Assembly (NCBI GenBank): GCA_905479925.1
Contig: CAJQOL010000007.1
Span: 141,989-205,988 of the forward strand
Direction: 5' to 3'
Length of the DNA stretch: 64,000 nt
Source: an uncultured Kangiellaceae bacterium
GTDB lineage: Bacteria; Pseudomonadota; Gammaproteobacteria; Enterobacterales; Kangiellaceae
In this document: piece by piece, positions 21,304 through 31,216 of the stretch
How positions within the stretch are numbered: position 1 is the stretch's first letter
Layout of the letters: every line of letters starts with the position of its first letter
Notes under the pieces: generated by a model
What the model saw: only the letters and a program-made list of their open reading frames with translations
Told to the model about the DNA's origin: nothing
The model's database searches: none
Program-made: the position numbers and the translations under genes

Positions 21304-23823
21304 ATGACAAATCAATTTAAGGTTAAAAGCCTTATCTTGGCTATGGGGGTAACTTTTGCAAGTGTACCCGTATATGCTGAGGAGGCTGAGGCTGAGGAGG
21401 AGGAAGCACAAACGATGGTTATCGTTGGTTCTCGTGCTGCTCCACGCTCGGTCGGTGATTCTCCGGTACCTGTTGATGTAATCTCAGGTGACGAATTCGT
21501 TAAGAATGGATCCGCCGATATGGTATCAATGCTCGCTAGCGTTGTACCGTCTTTCAATGTTAACTCCCAACCAATTTCAGACGCGGCGACATTAATCCGT
21601 CCTGCTAACCTTCGTGGACTTCCACCTGATAACACATTAATACTTGTTAACGGTAAGCGTCGCCACAGAGCGTCGGTTATCGCTTTCTTAGGTGGCGGTA
21701 TCGCTGATGGCTCGCAAGGTCCAGACGTATCTGTTATTCCATCTATTGCTTTAAAACAAGTGGAAGTATTACGTGACGGCGCTGCTGCACAATATGGTTC
21801 TGATGCAATCGCAGGCGTTATTAACTTCGTTCTAAAAGATTCGCAAAGTGGCGGAACATTTGAAGTTAAGTATGGCGAGTTCTTTGAAGGTGATGGAGAC
21901 ACTACACAATATTCTGGAAATATTGGTGTGCCTCTTACCGATGCGGGATTCGTTAACTTTAGTTTTGAGTGGAAAGAGCAAGATCCTACCAGTCGAAGCG
22001 TACAGAGAGATGATGCTCTCGGCTTAATCGCTGCCGGCAATACCGCGGTACGCACTCCAGCGGCACAGGTTTGGGGTTCTCCAGAAGTTAAAGACGACTT
22101 TAAATTCTGGCTAAATACTGGCCTTGATTTAGGCAATAACAGTGAAGCTTACATGTTTGCGAACTGGGCAGAAAGAGAAGTTACCGGTGGTTTCTTCTTC
22201 CGTAACCCTAATACCCGTGGCGGTGTGTTCTCCGGTGACGGTGGTTCCACATTATTAATCGGTGACTTAACACCTGATGATGGTTTAACCTGTCCGGTAG
22301 TTCCAGTTGTGAATAATATTCCTGATCCTACCGCATATGGTCAAGTGGCAGCCGATCCAAACTGTTTCTCATTCCAAGAAATGTTCCCTGGTGGTTTCAC
22401 ACCATTCTTCGGTGGTACCGTTGTAGACGTTTCATTGACTGCCGGTACTAAGGGCGAGTTTAGCAATGGTATTAGCTACGATGTTTCTGGTTATATTGGT
22501 GAAAACTCAACAAACTTCCGAATTAACAATACCGTTAATGCGTCGTTAGGTCCAAATACTCCAACGTCATTCAAGGCGGGTTCTTATACCCAACGTGAAA
22601 AAGCGTTTAATGCTGATTTTGTTAATGTTGTAGATTCAACCATGTTAGCTTGGGGGGTTGAGTGGAGGCAAGATACCTTTGAAATTGGTGCTGGAGATGC
22701 TCAATCATTTGAAATTGGTCCTTTAGCAACACAAGGCTTTAGTTCTGGTTCTAATGGTTTCAACGGTTTTTCTACCCGATCTCAGGGTAGCTTTAGCCGT
22801 CATAATGTTAGTGCCTACTTAGATGTTGAGCAGGAATTCTCAGAGGACTTTATTGCTAACTTTGCTGTTCGTTATGAAGACTTTAGTGATTTTGGTGAAA
22901 CAACTAATTTCAAACTTAGTGGTATTTATAATGTGTCAGAGACCTTCTCTGTCCGTGGAGCTATTGCAACCGGTTTCCGAGCGCCTACCATCGGTCAGTC
23001 TAATGTAACTAACGTTACAACGGCTTTCGATGAAAGTTTGCGTCTTGTTGACCAAGCAACTCTACCGCCAACTAATCCAATTTCTTTACAGTTGGGTGGT
23101 AAGCAGCTACAGCCAGAAGATTCAGAAAGTTACTCAATGGGTTTTGTCTACGAGTCTGAAGATAACTTGTTTATCACTGCTGACTTCTTCCATATTGAAG
23201 TAACGGATCGTATCGCTCAAACATCTGATCTAGCCGTGTCTCCACAAGATATCGCTGACCTATTGGCTCAAGGTGTTACTGATGCAGCTAACTTCACGAG
23301 TATCAAGTTCTTTACCAATGACTTTGATACTACAACTGAAGGCTTAGATTTAGTTGTTAGTTATTCTGCTGAACTTGTGGAAGGTACTGAGACTAAGTTT
23401 AATCTTGCTTACAATCATACGACCACAGAGGTTGATAGCTTTAACCCAACCATCATCAGCGCCACACGTGTGCGTCAGTTAGAAGAAAACTTGCCGGAAG
23501 ATAAGTTTACTTTTACGGTATCGCATGAGTTTGGTGACATCGATAGCTTCTTCAGAATTAATTATTACGGTGATTATTTTGAAGCGCATCTTGATGCTGG
23601 TGATTTACCAATTGATGTTGGTTCTGCTGTAACCGTCGATGCTGAAATCGCTATGGATTATTCTGATACATTACGCTTTGCGTTTGGTGCTCAGAATATC
23701 TTTGATGAGTATCCTGACGATAATCCGTACTCAGGTATTGTTGGTGCTAAGTATCCAACAACATCTCCGTTTGGATTTAACGGTGGATTCTGGTATTTGA
23801 AAGCTCAGTATACGTTTAACTAA
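21304..23823 (+). CDS. TonB-dependent outer-membrane receptor 1
   Basis: An 839-residue receptor that should import an unknown ligand across the outer membrane using TonB energy. A signal peptide (about 1-25, ending VYA) is followed by a short acidic stretch (EAEAEEEEA) and a TonB-box-like QTMVIVGSR. The plug domain runs to about 180, with RGLPPDNTLILVNGKRRHR and DGAAAQYGSDAIAGVINFVLK. The rest is a beta barrel ending in LKAQYTFN, close to the usual C-terminal aromatic strand. There is no N-terminal signalling (STN) domain. RBS CGAAAGGA precedes the ATG. The ligand cannot be inferred, as the neighbours are unrelated. Confidence 0.95.
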   Translation: MTNQFKVKSLILAMGVTFASVPVYAEEAEAEEEEAQTMVIVGSRAAPRSVGDSPVPVDVISGDEFVKNGSADMVSMLASVVPSFNVNSQPISDAATLIRPANLRGLPPDNTLILVNGKRRHRASVIAFLGGGIADGSQGPDVSVIPSIALKQVEVLRDGAAAQYGSDAIAGVINFVLKDSQSGGTFEVKYGEFFEGDGDTTQYSGNIGVPLTDAGFVNFSFEWKEQDPTSRSVQRDDALGLIAAGNTAVRTPAAQVWGSPEVKDDFKFWLNTGLDLGNNSEAYMFANWAEREVTGGFFFRNPNTRGGVFSGDGGSTLLIGDLTPDDGLTCPVVPVVNNIPDPTAYGQVAADPNCFSFQEMFPGGFTPFFGGTVVDVSLTAGTKGEFSNGISYDVSGYIGENSTNFRINNTVNASLGPNTPTSFKAGSYTQREKAFNADFVNVVDSTMLAWGVEWRQDTFEIGAGDAQSFEIGPLATQGFSSGSNGFNGFSTRSQGSFSRHNVSAYLDVEQEFSEDFIANFAVRYEDFSDFGETTNFKLSGIYNVSETFSVRGAIATGFRAPTIGQSNVTNVTTAFDESLRLVDQATLPPTNPISLQLGGKQLQPEDSESYSMGFVYESEDNLFITADFFHIEVTDRIAQTSDLAVSPQDIADLLAQGVTDAANFTSIKFFTNDFDTTTEGLDLVVSYSAELVEGTETKFNLAYNHTTTEVDSFNPTIISATRVRQLEENLPEDKFTFTVSHEFGDIDSFFRINYYGDYFEAHLDAGDLPIDVGSAVTVDAEIAMDYSDTLRFAFGAQNIFDEYPDDNPYSGIVGAKYPTTSPFGFNGGFWYLKAQYTFN

Positions 23824-23840
23824 GTTTTTAGCCAGGTAAT

Positions 23841-23872
23841 AAAAAACCGCTGATTTATCAGCGGTTTTTTTT
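23841..23872 (+). terminator. Rho-independent terminator after TonB receptor 1
   Basis: A perfect AAAACCGCTGA/TCAGCGGTTTT stem with a four-base loop, followed by a run of T. The A-rich 5' side means it could also act on minus-strand transcripts from the convergent gene. Confidence 0.92.
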
Positions 23873-23911
23873 GTCTTTAATTTATTGAACGGACGTTCTA
23901 CCTAAACTTAA

Positions 23912-23943
23912 ACGTTTAAATACCAACAACTGTTGGTAAACGT
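23912..23943. repeat. Interrupted inverted repeat at the 3' end of the formate operon
   Basis: TACCAACA and TGTTGGTA (23921-23938) form a perfect 8-bp palindrome with a two-base centre, and ACGTT/AACGT extend it past a four-base bulge. It lies just beyond the stop of the minus-strand phospholipase-like gene. There is no clear T-run, so it may be a transcript-end structure or an operator. Confidence 0.5.
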
Positions 23944-23956
23944 ACAAACCAAGTAA

Positions 23957-24421
23957 TTACTCAGTTTCTGGCTTTTTAAAAAGTAACCATTGTGCAGACA
24001 CTTGTTCTAATTCACTGGAACTTAACGGTCCATAAGCTCGCGGATAATTCCACCCATAACCCCATCTAAAACTGGTTGGCCAATAAGGCGAACCCCCTAC
24101 TCTAACTCCGGCTAACATTAGCTTAGCTAATTTAGGATCGGCAACTTGAGCAACACATTGTTGTAATACTTGGTCGGCTTTTAGTCGTTGATCTTTAGTA
24201 CCACCTTGCCAATAAGCTTTGTCATGGCTTTGACAGCAACCTAACCACAAATTCTTGTCCGATAGTGTACCGTCCGGAAATGAGGAGCAACCATCGGTTG
24301 TAAAAGGTTTCAGTTTATCGGACTCATCGGAATTTGACCAAAGGGTGGTAGATACGGCAATTGCCAGCAAAGATACGCCTGCAACTAAAACATAATGACG
24401 CTTTCTAAGATTAAACCGCAT
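23957..24421 (-). CDS. Membrane-anchored phospholipase-A2-like protein
   Basis: A 154-residue protein with a basic N-terminus and one hydrophobic segment (about 10-28), then a small cysteine-rich domain. It has DGCSSFPDG, then W-LGCCQSHDKAYWQGG and a later QQC, the pattern of the phospholipase A2 fold, in which the CCxxHD core supplies the catalytic His-Asp pair. A calcium-binding loop is not obvious. Whether it is an active lipase is unknown. Its start overlaps the 3' end of fdsA, so it is translationally coupled to the formate operon. ATG 24430 is an alternative start three codons upstream. Confidence 0.75.
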   Translation of the reverse strand: MRFNLRKRHYVLVAGVSLLAIAVSTTLWSNSDESDKLKPFTTDGCSSFPDGTLSDKNLWLGCCQSHDKAYWQGGTKDQRLKADQVLQQCVAQVADPKLAKLMLAGVRVGGSPYWPTSFRWGYGWNYPRAYGPLSSSELEQVSAQWLLFKKPETE

Positions 24422-27146
24422 GAATATCAACCGCTACCACTTTGTATTCTGGGCACATTGTTTCGGTGTCACATACATCGCCGGTCACACGGTTTACCAT
24501 TAATTCTGGGAAGTGGAAGGTGGTAAATAAAATTCCCGGTTTAACGGTCGTACTAAGCTCGACCTGTAGCTCAATCTCTCCTCGTTCACTTGCAAGCCTT
24601 ACCTGAGAGTTGTTTTTTATCTTCTTCCTGCGAGCGTCTTCCGGGTTAATTAGCAATAGATCTTTATCAACTATTCTTTCGTTACCACTACGCCGAGTCA
24701 TCGTTGCAGCATTGTAGTGCTCCAATACTCTGCTGGTTGTCAATATAAAGGGGAATTTATCACTATTTTCGACTAGTTCTGCGCTTTCTATCCAGTCAAA
24801 ATAGTGAAATTTCCCTTTACCGCGTCTGAACTCGTCAATATGCAAAATATCGGTGTCTTTGCCGTCGGGCATTACTGGCCATTGTTTACCTTGGCTGCCA
24901 AGTTCTTCCCATTTAACACCTGCAAAAAACGGCACTATTTGAGCGATTTCTTTGAGTAATACGCTTGGTTCTGAACTTTCCTGTTCATAACCAAGTTTAT
25001 TAATCATATCGACCATAATTTGACCATCGGTTTTACAACCGGGAATTGGGTCGATGGCAGCCCTAACCGCTTGAATACGTCTTTCACCATTGGTAAATGT
25101 CCCGGACTTTTCGAGGAACGAACTACCGGGCAAAACAACATCGGCTAATTTTGCTGTTTCTGACATAAAAATCTCTTGTACTATTAACAAATCTAAGCTG
25201 TTTATTGCTTCAAGCACGTGTTTCTGATTGGGGTCCGTTTGAGCAATATCTTCACCCATAACCCATAATGCTTTCAACTCGCCGCTGATAGCTGCGTTAA
25301 ACATTTGTGGGATTTTCAAGCCATCCCCCATAGGTATCTCAACGCCGTAATGGACCTTATAGCGCTCATTATTCTCGGCATTATCTATCGGTAAATAACC
25401 AGCTCCTTGATGAGGTTGGCAGCCCATGTCCGCCGCACCTTGTACGTTGTTTTGTCCCCTCAGTGGGTTAACTCCTGCTCCAGGTTTACCTATATTCCCG
25501 GTCATCATTGCTAAATTAGCAATATTCATAACCGTTCTGCTTCCTTGAGAGTGTTCCGTTACACCAAGACCATGAAAACTCATTGCGCAATCGGCGGATG
25601 CGTATGCGACGGCAGCTTGTTTAACGAGCTCTTTTGCAACACCTGTGGTTGACTCAAGTTGATTAACATCAAGGGATAGAATACTCGCTTTAAACGAGTC
25701 CCAGTCTTCACAACGCTTTGCTACGAAAGCTTGGTCTACTAAACCAGCCTCAATAATGAAATAACTCATCATATTAAGTAGCGCAACGTTAGTGCCAGGC
25801 TTAAGTTGTAAGTGATAAGTAGCATAGTTAGCGACTTCAGTCTTAACTGGGTCAATAACGATTGAGGGCATTCCTTTCATAAGATGTTGTTTTATCTTCG
25901 CACCAGTTACCGGGTGAGCTGCAGTAGGGTTTGCGCCGATAACCATAATGAACTGGGTCTGCTTCAAATCTTTAATAGAGTTGGTCGCCGCGCCGGTACC
26001 AAAGGCCTGTTGCATTCCATACGCGGTTGGTGAATGACAAACTCGAGCACAGCAATCAATATTATTGGTACCTATTACGGCTCGCAGCAACTTTTGCATG
26101 AGGTAGTTTTCTTCGTTTGTGCAACGAGATGAAGAGATCCCTGCAATTGAGTCTGGACCGTGTTTAGAAGAAAGAGCTGTTAATTTATCCGCAATAAATT
26201 GGTAGGTTTCATCCCATGTTGACTCTATAAACTTACCCTCTCTTTTGATGAGCGGCTTGGTCAGTCGGTCGGGATGTTTATAAAAACGCCAAGCATATCG
26301 TCCTTTAAGACAAGTATGTCCTTGGTTAACCTCGGCATCATCCGGGGCTCTGATTGATAAAATCTGTTGATTCTTGACCGATACCTCTAAATTACAACCA
26401 ACACCACAGTAGGAACAAATCGTTCTTACTTTTTTCTCAGCCTCTACAGATTTGCTCTGAAAAACATCGCTGATAGCCGCGGTTGGGCAGGTTTGAGCGC
26501 AAGCACCACAAGAAACACAGGGAGAGTCGTCGAAAGATTGGTTATTACCTTTTATAATCTTACTGTTAAATCCACGCCCTGCTATATCTAATACAAACTC
26601 ACCTTGAATTTCGTCGCACGCTCTCACGCACCGGTAACAGTTAATGCATTTTGATAAATCGCTCCGCATAAACGGATGACTATTATCTTTTTGGTAATGC
26701 GAGTGATCCGCGGCGTTTTTGTATCTAATTTCTCTAATCCCGACCTCGGCGGCAACATCTTGTAATTCGCAATTTCCATTCGATTCACAGGTAAGACAAT
26801 CGAGGGGGTGATCGGTTAGTACTAGCTCAATGATATTCTTTCTTAGTTTCTGAATTCCAGTGGATTGAGTTCTTATATGCATGCCTTCAGCTACCGGAGT
26901 ATGGCAGGATGCCATCGTTTTTGATGGTCCGTCCGCTGACAGCGCCACATCTACCGAGCAGACTCTGCAACTACCAAAGGATTCCAACCGCGAATCATCA
27001 CATAGTGTCGGTATATGAACCGCAACCCGCTGACTTAGTGCCAGAATGGTTTCACCGGGTTTTATTGAATAGGGTTGACCGTCTACAAATGCGACCTTAG
27101 CGACTTTTTCATTGTCTGTTATGGTTTGAGGTGAGTTGGTGTTCAT
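24411..27146 (-). CDS. fdsA: NAD-linked formate dehydrogenase, molybdopterin catalytic subunit
   Basis: This 911-residue subunit oxidises formate to CO2 at a bis-molybdopterin-guanine-dinucleotide centre. Domains in order: a 2Fe-2S ferredoxin domain (cysteines near 49, 60, 63 and 81), a NuoG-type His-Cys 4Fe-4S cluster (HPLDCLTC...C), two 4Fe-4S ferredoxin motifs (CINCYRC..C near 167-177; CVSCGAC..C near 210-220), the CSYCGVGC cluster near 244-251, then the large Mo domain. The Mo ligand is a cysteine in CCARVCHSPT (about Cys370), so no selenocysteine is needed. It overlaps fdsB by one base. Confidence 0.96.
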   Translation of the reverse strand: MNTNSPQTITDNEKVAKVAFVDGQPYSIKPGETILALSQRVAVHIPTLCDDSRLESFGSCRVCSVDVALSADGPSKTMASCHTPVAEGMHIRTQSTGIQKLRKNIIELVLTDHPLDCLTCESNGNCELQDVAAEVGIREIRYKNAADHSHYQKDNSHPFMRSDLSKCINCYRCVRACDEIQGEFVLDIAGRGFNSKIIKGNNQSFDDSPCVSCGACAQTCPTAAISDVFQSKSVEAEKKVRTICSYCGVGCNLEVSVKNQQILSIRAPDDAEVNQGHTCLKGRYAWRFYKHPDRLTKPLIKREGKFIESTWDETYQFIADKLTALSSKHGPDSIAGISSSRCTNEENYLMQKLLRAVIGTNNIDCCARVCHSPTAYGMQQAFGTGAATNSIKDLKQTQFIMVIGANPTAAHPVTGAKIKQHLMKGMPSIVIDPVKTEVANYATYHLQLKPGTNVALLNMMSYFIIEAGLVDQAFVAKRCEDWDSFKASILSLDVNQLESTTGVAKELVKQAAVAYASADCAMSFHGLGVTEHSQGSRTVMNIANLAMMTGNIGKPGAGVNPLRGQNNVQGAADMGCQPHQGAGYLPIDNAENNERYKVHYGVEIPMGDGLKIPQMFNAAISGELKALWVMGEDIAQTDPNQKHVLEAINSLDLLIVQEIFMSETAKLADVVLPGSSFLEKSGTFTNGERRIQAVRAAIDPIPGCKTDGQIMVDMINKLGYEQESSEPSVLLKEIAQIVPFFAGVKWEELGSQGKQWPVMPDGKDTDILHIDEFRRGKGKFHYFDWIESAELVENSDKFPFILTTSRVLEHYNAATMTRRSGNERIVDKDLLLINPEDARRKKIKNNSQVRLASERGEIELQVELSTTVKPGILFTTFHFPELMVNRVTGDVCDTETMCPEYKVVAVDIHAV

Positions 27147-28831
27147 TAGTGCACCTCCTTGATGACTATTTGGCTGTCGAAAAGTGGTTGAAACTCATCA
27201 GGAAAATGCTGAAGTGCATTTTTTACCGGCAAAGGCACACCGCCACCAAGGGCGCAAAGCGACCCCTGCTCCATGGTTTCAAGCAAATCTTCCAGCAGTT
27301 GCTGATTTAGACTTTGTTTGTGGTTATTGGCGTCATTAAACATTTCCTTTCCGCGGGTAGCTCCCAAACGGCATGGGAAACACTTTCCACAGGATTCTGC
27401 GGCGGTAAACTCAAATAAATGCTCTATGTATTGGGGAATAGGTTGAGACTCAGGAATTCCAATAATACTGGCATGGCCTAGCAAAAATCCTTGCTCAGCA
27501 AATGATTCGAAATCGACGGTTAAGTCGTCAACTTTAGTTATAGGAACTAAACCGCCTAATGGGCCGCCAATATGTAATGCTTTTAATGGCTTTGAATAAC
27601 CGCCAGCGGCCTTAATGACTTCACTCAGTTTCTGCCCCATAGCCACTTCATAAATTCCCGGTTGACTAAAATGGCCGTCTAAGGAGATTAGTTTAGAGCC
27701 GGTTGAAATGGTCTTTCTTAAACTAGCGTTGTTCTCATTATTATGGGCGGCGTAGGCATCTGACGAATGCTCTAAAATCCAATGAATCGCGGCAAATGTC
27801 TCTACATTATTTAAAATTGTTGGTTTACCAAATAACCCTTTAACCGTTGGAAAGGGCGGTCTTACCGAGACCATCGGCTTTTGACCTTCTATTGACCTTA
27901 ATAATGCGGTTTCCTCGCCACAAATATAAGCGCCTGCTCCTCGAATAATCTTGAATTGGAAATCAAAGGCTGGTGGTAAATTGTTTAAAGCCTCAAACTC
28001 GTTAATCGCCTTTTGAATGATGGCTACTGATTCAGGATACTCGTCTCGAATATAAAGAACACCCCATTTCGCTCCGGCCAAGTAACCAGCGACAAACATG
28101 CCAAATAGCACCGCGTGAGGTTTGTGCTCCATCAAATAGCGATCACTGAATGCTCCAGGGTCACCTTCATCAGCGTTACAGACTATGTATTTTTCTTCGT
28201 TAGATTGCTCGGCACAGGATTTCCATTTTATACCGGTTGGAAAACCAGCGCCACCGCGCCCTCTGAGACCTGAGTCTATGATTGTTTGAAGTATGGCAGG
28301 CTTATCAGAGCTTGCTATTAAATCAGCCAATAATTGATAGTAAGACTCCGTGTCATCAATGCTTTCGGTAAGAATTGGTTTATCCAGTAGGCATTTAACT
28401 GGGTAGGTGTCTGAGTGTAGGTTGGTTGTTTCATTTTCTTTATTGAGGATAGAGGGAAGAGATTTAATCGCTTCACCTGAGTAGTTAATCCCGTTGATTT
28501 GAAACGCTGCATTTTCATGACATCGACCTAAACAAGTAACATGACCAATATCCTCACTGTCGATATGCTCTTCGAGCGCTTTCTGCACAGTTGGTTGGCT
28601 GTTCGCGCATAAACACGAGGAGCCATTACATAAATAGGCTTTCTTATTCGCATTTTCGCCTTGTATAAAGTCATAAGCTGTAGAACTAGAGTATAGGTTT
28701 GCTTCACCAACTTTAAATGTCTTCGCTAGCTCCTTAAGGCGTATAGGATCACCTTTAGCTTTGATGGTTTCTTCAAACAAGTTGGTTTTTAAGCCTTTAC
28801 GAGCCGATAGTTTTGAGAGGTTTTCTGACAT
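27146..28831 (-). CDS. fdsB: NAD-linked formate dehydrogenase, NADH-binding subunit with fused NuoE-like domain
   Basis: This 561-residue subunit passes electrons from the catalytic subunit to NAD. The N-terminal ~130 residues form a thioredoxin-like 2Fe-2S domain with C-x4-C (Cys68, Cys73) and C-x3-C (CLGRC). The rest is NuoF-like: GRGGAGFPTG for NADH/FMN, NADEGDPGAF, ICGEETALL, and a 4Fe-4S site ESCGKCFPCR with a later SLCALGG. The fused domain can replace the separate FdsG subunit, and no fdsG is present nearby. It lies downstream of fdhD and overlaps fdsA, forming one operon. Confidence 0.95.
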   Translation of the reverse strand: MSENLSKLSARKGLKTNLFEETIKAKGDPIRLKELAKTFKVGEANLYSSSTAYDFIQGENANKKAYLCNGSSCLCANSQPTVQKALEEHIDSEDIGHVTCLGRCHENAAFQINGINYSGEAIKSLPSILNKENETTNLHSDTYPVKCLLDKPILTESIDDTESYYQLLADLIASSDKPAILQTIIDSGLRGRGGAGFPTGIKWKSCAEQSNEEKYIVCNADEGDPGAFSDRYLMEHKPHAVLFGMFVAGYLAGAKWGVLYIRDEYPESVAIIQKAINEFEALNNLPPAFDFQFKIIRGAGAYICGEETALLRSIEGQKPMVSVRPPFPTVKGLFGKPTILNNVETFAAIHWILEHSSDAYAAHNNENNASLRKTISTGSKLISLDGHFSQPGIYEVAMGQKLSEVIKAAGGYSKPLKALHIGGPLGGLVPITKVDDLTVDFESFAEQGFLLGHASIIGIPESQPIPQYIEHLFEFTAAESCGKCFPCRLGATRGKEMFNDANNHKQSLNQQLLEDLLETMEQGSLCALGGGVPLPVKNALQHFPDEFQPLFDSQIVIKEVH

Positions 28832-28914
28832 CTTGCATTACCCGGTTAGCATTGCTCCAAATTCGATGAATAAAATGGCCGGAGCGATTGTTAATAAAGG
28901 AGTTTTTCTATTAG

Positions 28915-29745
28915 CTACAATAAGCGATGACTGTCTGCTGTGTAAAGGTTAAAACGGTCATCTTTGGCGAATCCTAGCAGTGTAATTCCAAACTGTTTAG
29001 CGGCGTTTACGGCTAAACTGCTGGGGGCGCCCAACGCAATTATGGTTGAAAACCCTGCGATAACTGATTTTTGTACTAGCTCAAAGCCTATTCTACCAGA
29101 AAGTAGAAGTATGCCAGCTTGATTCAAATCATTGTTAATAAGCTCATAACCGATCAATTTGTCTAACGCATTATGCCTACCCACGTCTTCAAAAAATATT
29201 GGAGATGTTAGTCTACCGTTAATTTCGTAAATTAATCCGGCAACATGTGAACCGCCGGTTGACGAAAATAATGGTTGTTGCGCCAAAAGGGATTTTAAAT
29301 CACAAATCATTTGATTGTTAAACGATGTGGCGGAGAGCTTCATTGTTCTAAAAGGTTTTAGTTCAATGGAGCTAATGCTTGTTTTGCCGCAAATTCCACA
29401 GCCCGAATAGCTAGGATGTCTTCGCTTTGATCGAGTTAAGTCAAAATCTAACGCTTCATTTAAGGTGATCGTTAGCTGATTTTCGCTGGTTAACTGATTT
29501 ACCGTTTCTCGCTGATATGAAAGGATATCGGTGGCGGTCTTAATAATACCCTCGCAGAACAACAAACCGGTAGTCAGCTCGTGATCGGCGCCCGGGGTTC
29601 TCATAGTGATACTAAAAATATCACTGTTATGTTTGTGTTTTAGCCGGATCTGCAACGGCTCTTCAATGACAATTTTATCCGAGCTTAGCTCGGCCTTATC
29701 GCCTAGAATTTGAAACCGATCTATGTTGGTGTATGTTTCGCTCAT
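28915..29745 (-). CDS. fdhD: Formate dehydrogenase accessory sulfurtransferase FdhD
   Basis: FdhD transfers sulfur from a cysteine desulfurase to the molybdenum cofactor, which activates formate dehydrogenase. The 276-residue protein has the functional C-x2-C loop in GCGICGKTS (near residue 118), the TGLLFCEGII segment, FFEDVGRHNALDKLIG and LSGRIGFELVQKS. It is the first gene of the minus-strand formate operon, 83 bases before fdsB. Its presence supports an active Mo enzyme. Confidence 0.96.
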   Translation of the reverse strand: MSETYTNIDRFQILGDKAELSSDKIVIEEPLQIRLKHKHNSDIFSITMRTPGADHELTTGLLFCEGIIKTATDILSYQRETVNQLTSENQLTITLNEALDFDLTRSKRRHPSYSGCGICGKTSISSIELKPFRTMKLSATSFNNQMICDLKSLLAQQPLFSSTGGSHVAGLIYEINGRLTSPIFFEDVGRHNALDKLIGYELINNDLNQAGILLLSGRIGFELVQKSVIAGFSTIIALGAPSSLAVNAAKQFGITLLGFAKDDRFNLYTADSHRLL

Positions 29746-29952
29746 TGTATTTCGATATTATCTAGTGAATCGATAGTAATTATCATCTAATCTAGTTTTC
29801 TACGTTAATTGATCGGTAATATTGGAATATATTGCAGTCATTATCGTTAAAAACAGCAATTATAAGTCAAAGAATAACAGTCTATTACTTTATATGCGAT
29901 TTCGAAAGGACTAGACTCAGGGTTTAAAGTCATGAATGAGAATAAGGAAAAA

Positions 29953-31197
29953 ATGATGAATAAGATGTCACCTAAGTTAATTGTAATTAGTTTTCTAGTT
30001 ATAGGAATAATAACCATATTGTTTATGGCCTTCGGTATTAACAATGCCGGACATAGAACCGTTGTACAGTACCCGACAGGTACGCTCTATGTAAAATTCT
30101 CACCGGGGATTTATCCGCAATGGTTTGGTACAGCCGAAATTTATAATGATGTCATTACATTTGATTATGATAAATCGGATGCTGAGGTAGATTCATCGAT
30201 AGATCAAGTTGGAATTTCAGTTAGATACCAAGACGGCGGCACAGGCACCGTTTATGGGAAAGCAAGATTTTCTCTGCCTAGCGATGAAGAGACGATGCTT
30301 CATCTTCATAAAGCATTCCGGTCTAACAGAGGAGTATCTCAAAAACTGATTAAGTCTGTTACTGAAGAAGGAATGAACTTGACTGCGGGTCTGATGAGTT
30401 CAGAGGAAGCTTATGCTGAAAAACGTAGCATCTTTACTCAATGGTCGAGTCAACAGATTTCTAAAGGTAAGTTTCAGACTAAGCTAGAGAGAATAAACAC
30501 GGTTGATGAAAGTACCGGCAAAACAGTTACTAAAAATATACCTGTAATTAGTTATGGTAGCGATGGCTTACCTATCCACCTTTTTAGTGACTTATCTGAA
30601 TATGGAATAGGTGTTAATGGTTTCCAGATCACGGATTGGGATTTCGAGCCAAAAACACTTCAGCAGATTGCGACTAAACGTGAAGCGACGATGGCGATTA
30701 TTACAGCTAAAGCTAATGCAGAAAGAGCAAAACAAGATGCGATTACTTCTGAAGAGCAAGGTAAAGCAAATGTCATGACGGCAAAATATGAAAAGGAAGT
30801 GGTTAAAGAAAAGGCACTTGTTGATGCACAACGTGAAAAGGAAGTGGCGGTTATTTCTGCTCAAAAAAGTGTTGAAGTTGCAAGGCAGCAGAAGTTAGAA
30901 GCTGAACAGAAAAAATTAGCGGCAGCGGAATATAAACAAGAGCAAATACTTCGTGGAGAAGGTGATGGAGCATATAAGCGAATTGTAATGGAAGCGGATG
31001 GCGCTTTATCTCAAAAACTCGCGACTTATGAAAGAGTGATGAATCGATTTGCGGAAGCTGTAGAAAAGCAGAAATGGGTTCCAGAAGTTCAAATGGGAGG
31101 TCAAAATAGTGGTGGTGACAGTGCTATGACTCTCATTGAAATGATGGGAGTAAAAGCCGCAAAAGACCTAGCATTAGACATGAAGATTAAAGAGTAA
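29953..31197 (+). CDS. SPFH/band-7 domain membrane protein
   Basis: A 414-residue protein with one N-terminal membrane segment (about residues 7-27), an SPFH-like beta domain to about 230, then a long charged helical stretch (about 230-350, rich in A, K, E and Q) typical of flotillin/prohibitin-type proteins, and a glycine-containing tail. Such proteins form oligomeric membrane scaffolds. The sequence is closer to the prohibitin-like proteins seen in large phages and some proteobacteria than to classical HflK/C, but that is an impression. The start is fixed by AAGGA (29944-29948); ATG 29953 or 29956 fits, while ATG 29932 lacks a site. The gene appears monocistronic. Confidence 0.8.
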   Translation: MMNKMSPKLIVISFLVIGIITILFMAFGINNAGHRTVVQYPTGTLYVKFSPGIYPQWFGTAEIYNDVITFDYDKSDAEVDSSIDQVGISVRYQDGGTGTVYGKARFSLPSDEETMLHLHKAFRSNRGVSQKLIKSVTEEGMNLTAGLMSSEEAYAEKRSIFTQWSSQQISKGKFQTKLERINTVDESTGKTVTKNIPVISYGSDGLPIHLFSDLSEYGIGVNGFQITDWDFEPKTLQQIATKREATMAIITAKANAERAKQDAITSEEQGKANVMTAKYEKEVVKEKALVDAQREKEVAVISAQKSVEVARQQKLEAEQKKLAAAEYKQEQILRGEGDGAYKRIVMEADGALSQKLATYERVMNRFAEAVEKQKWVPEVQMGGQNSGGDSAMTLIEMMGVKAAKDLALDMKIKE

Positions 31198-31216
31198 ACG
31201 TTAACTAAAGAAGAAG

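Noticed and set aside
21312..22136. Long open frame antisense to TonB receptor 1
   Set aside because: It mirrors the codon pattern of the receptor gene, has no ribosome site and gives a low-complexity protein.
25205..25222. Second parS-like CACGTG site
   Set aside because: Flanking arms do not match the consensus in either orientation.
24411..27146. Selenocysteine-containing formate dehydrogenase
   Set aside because: The frame has no in-frame TGA and the molybdenum-ligand position is cysteine (CCARVCHSPT).
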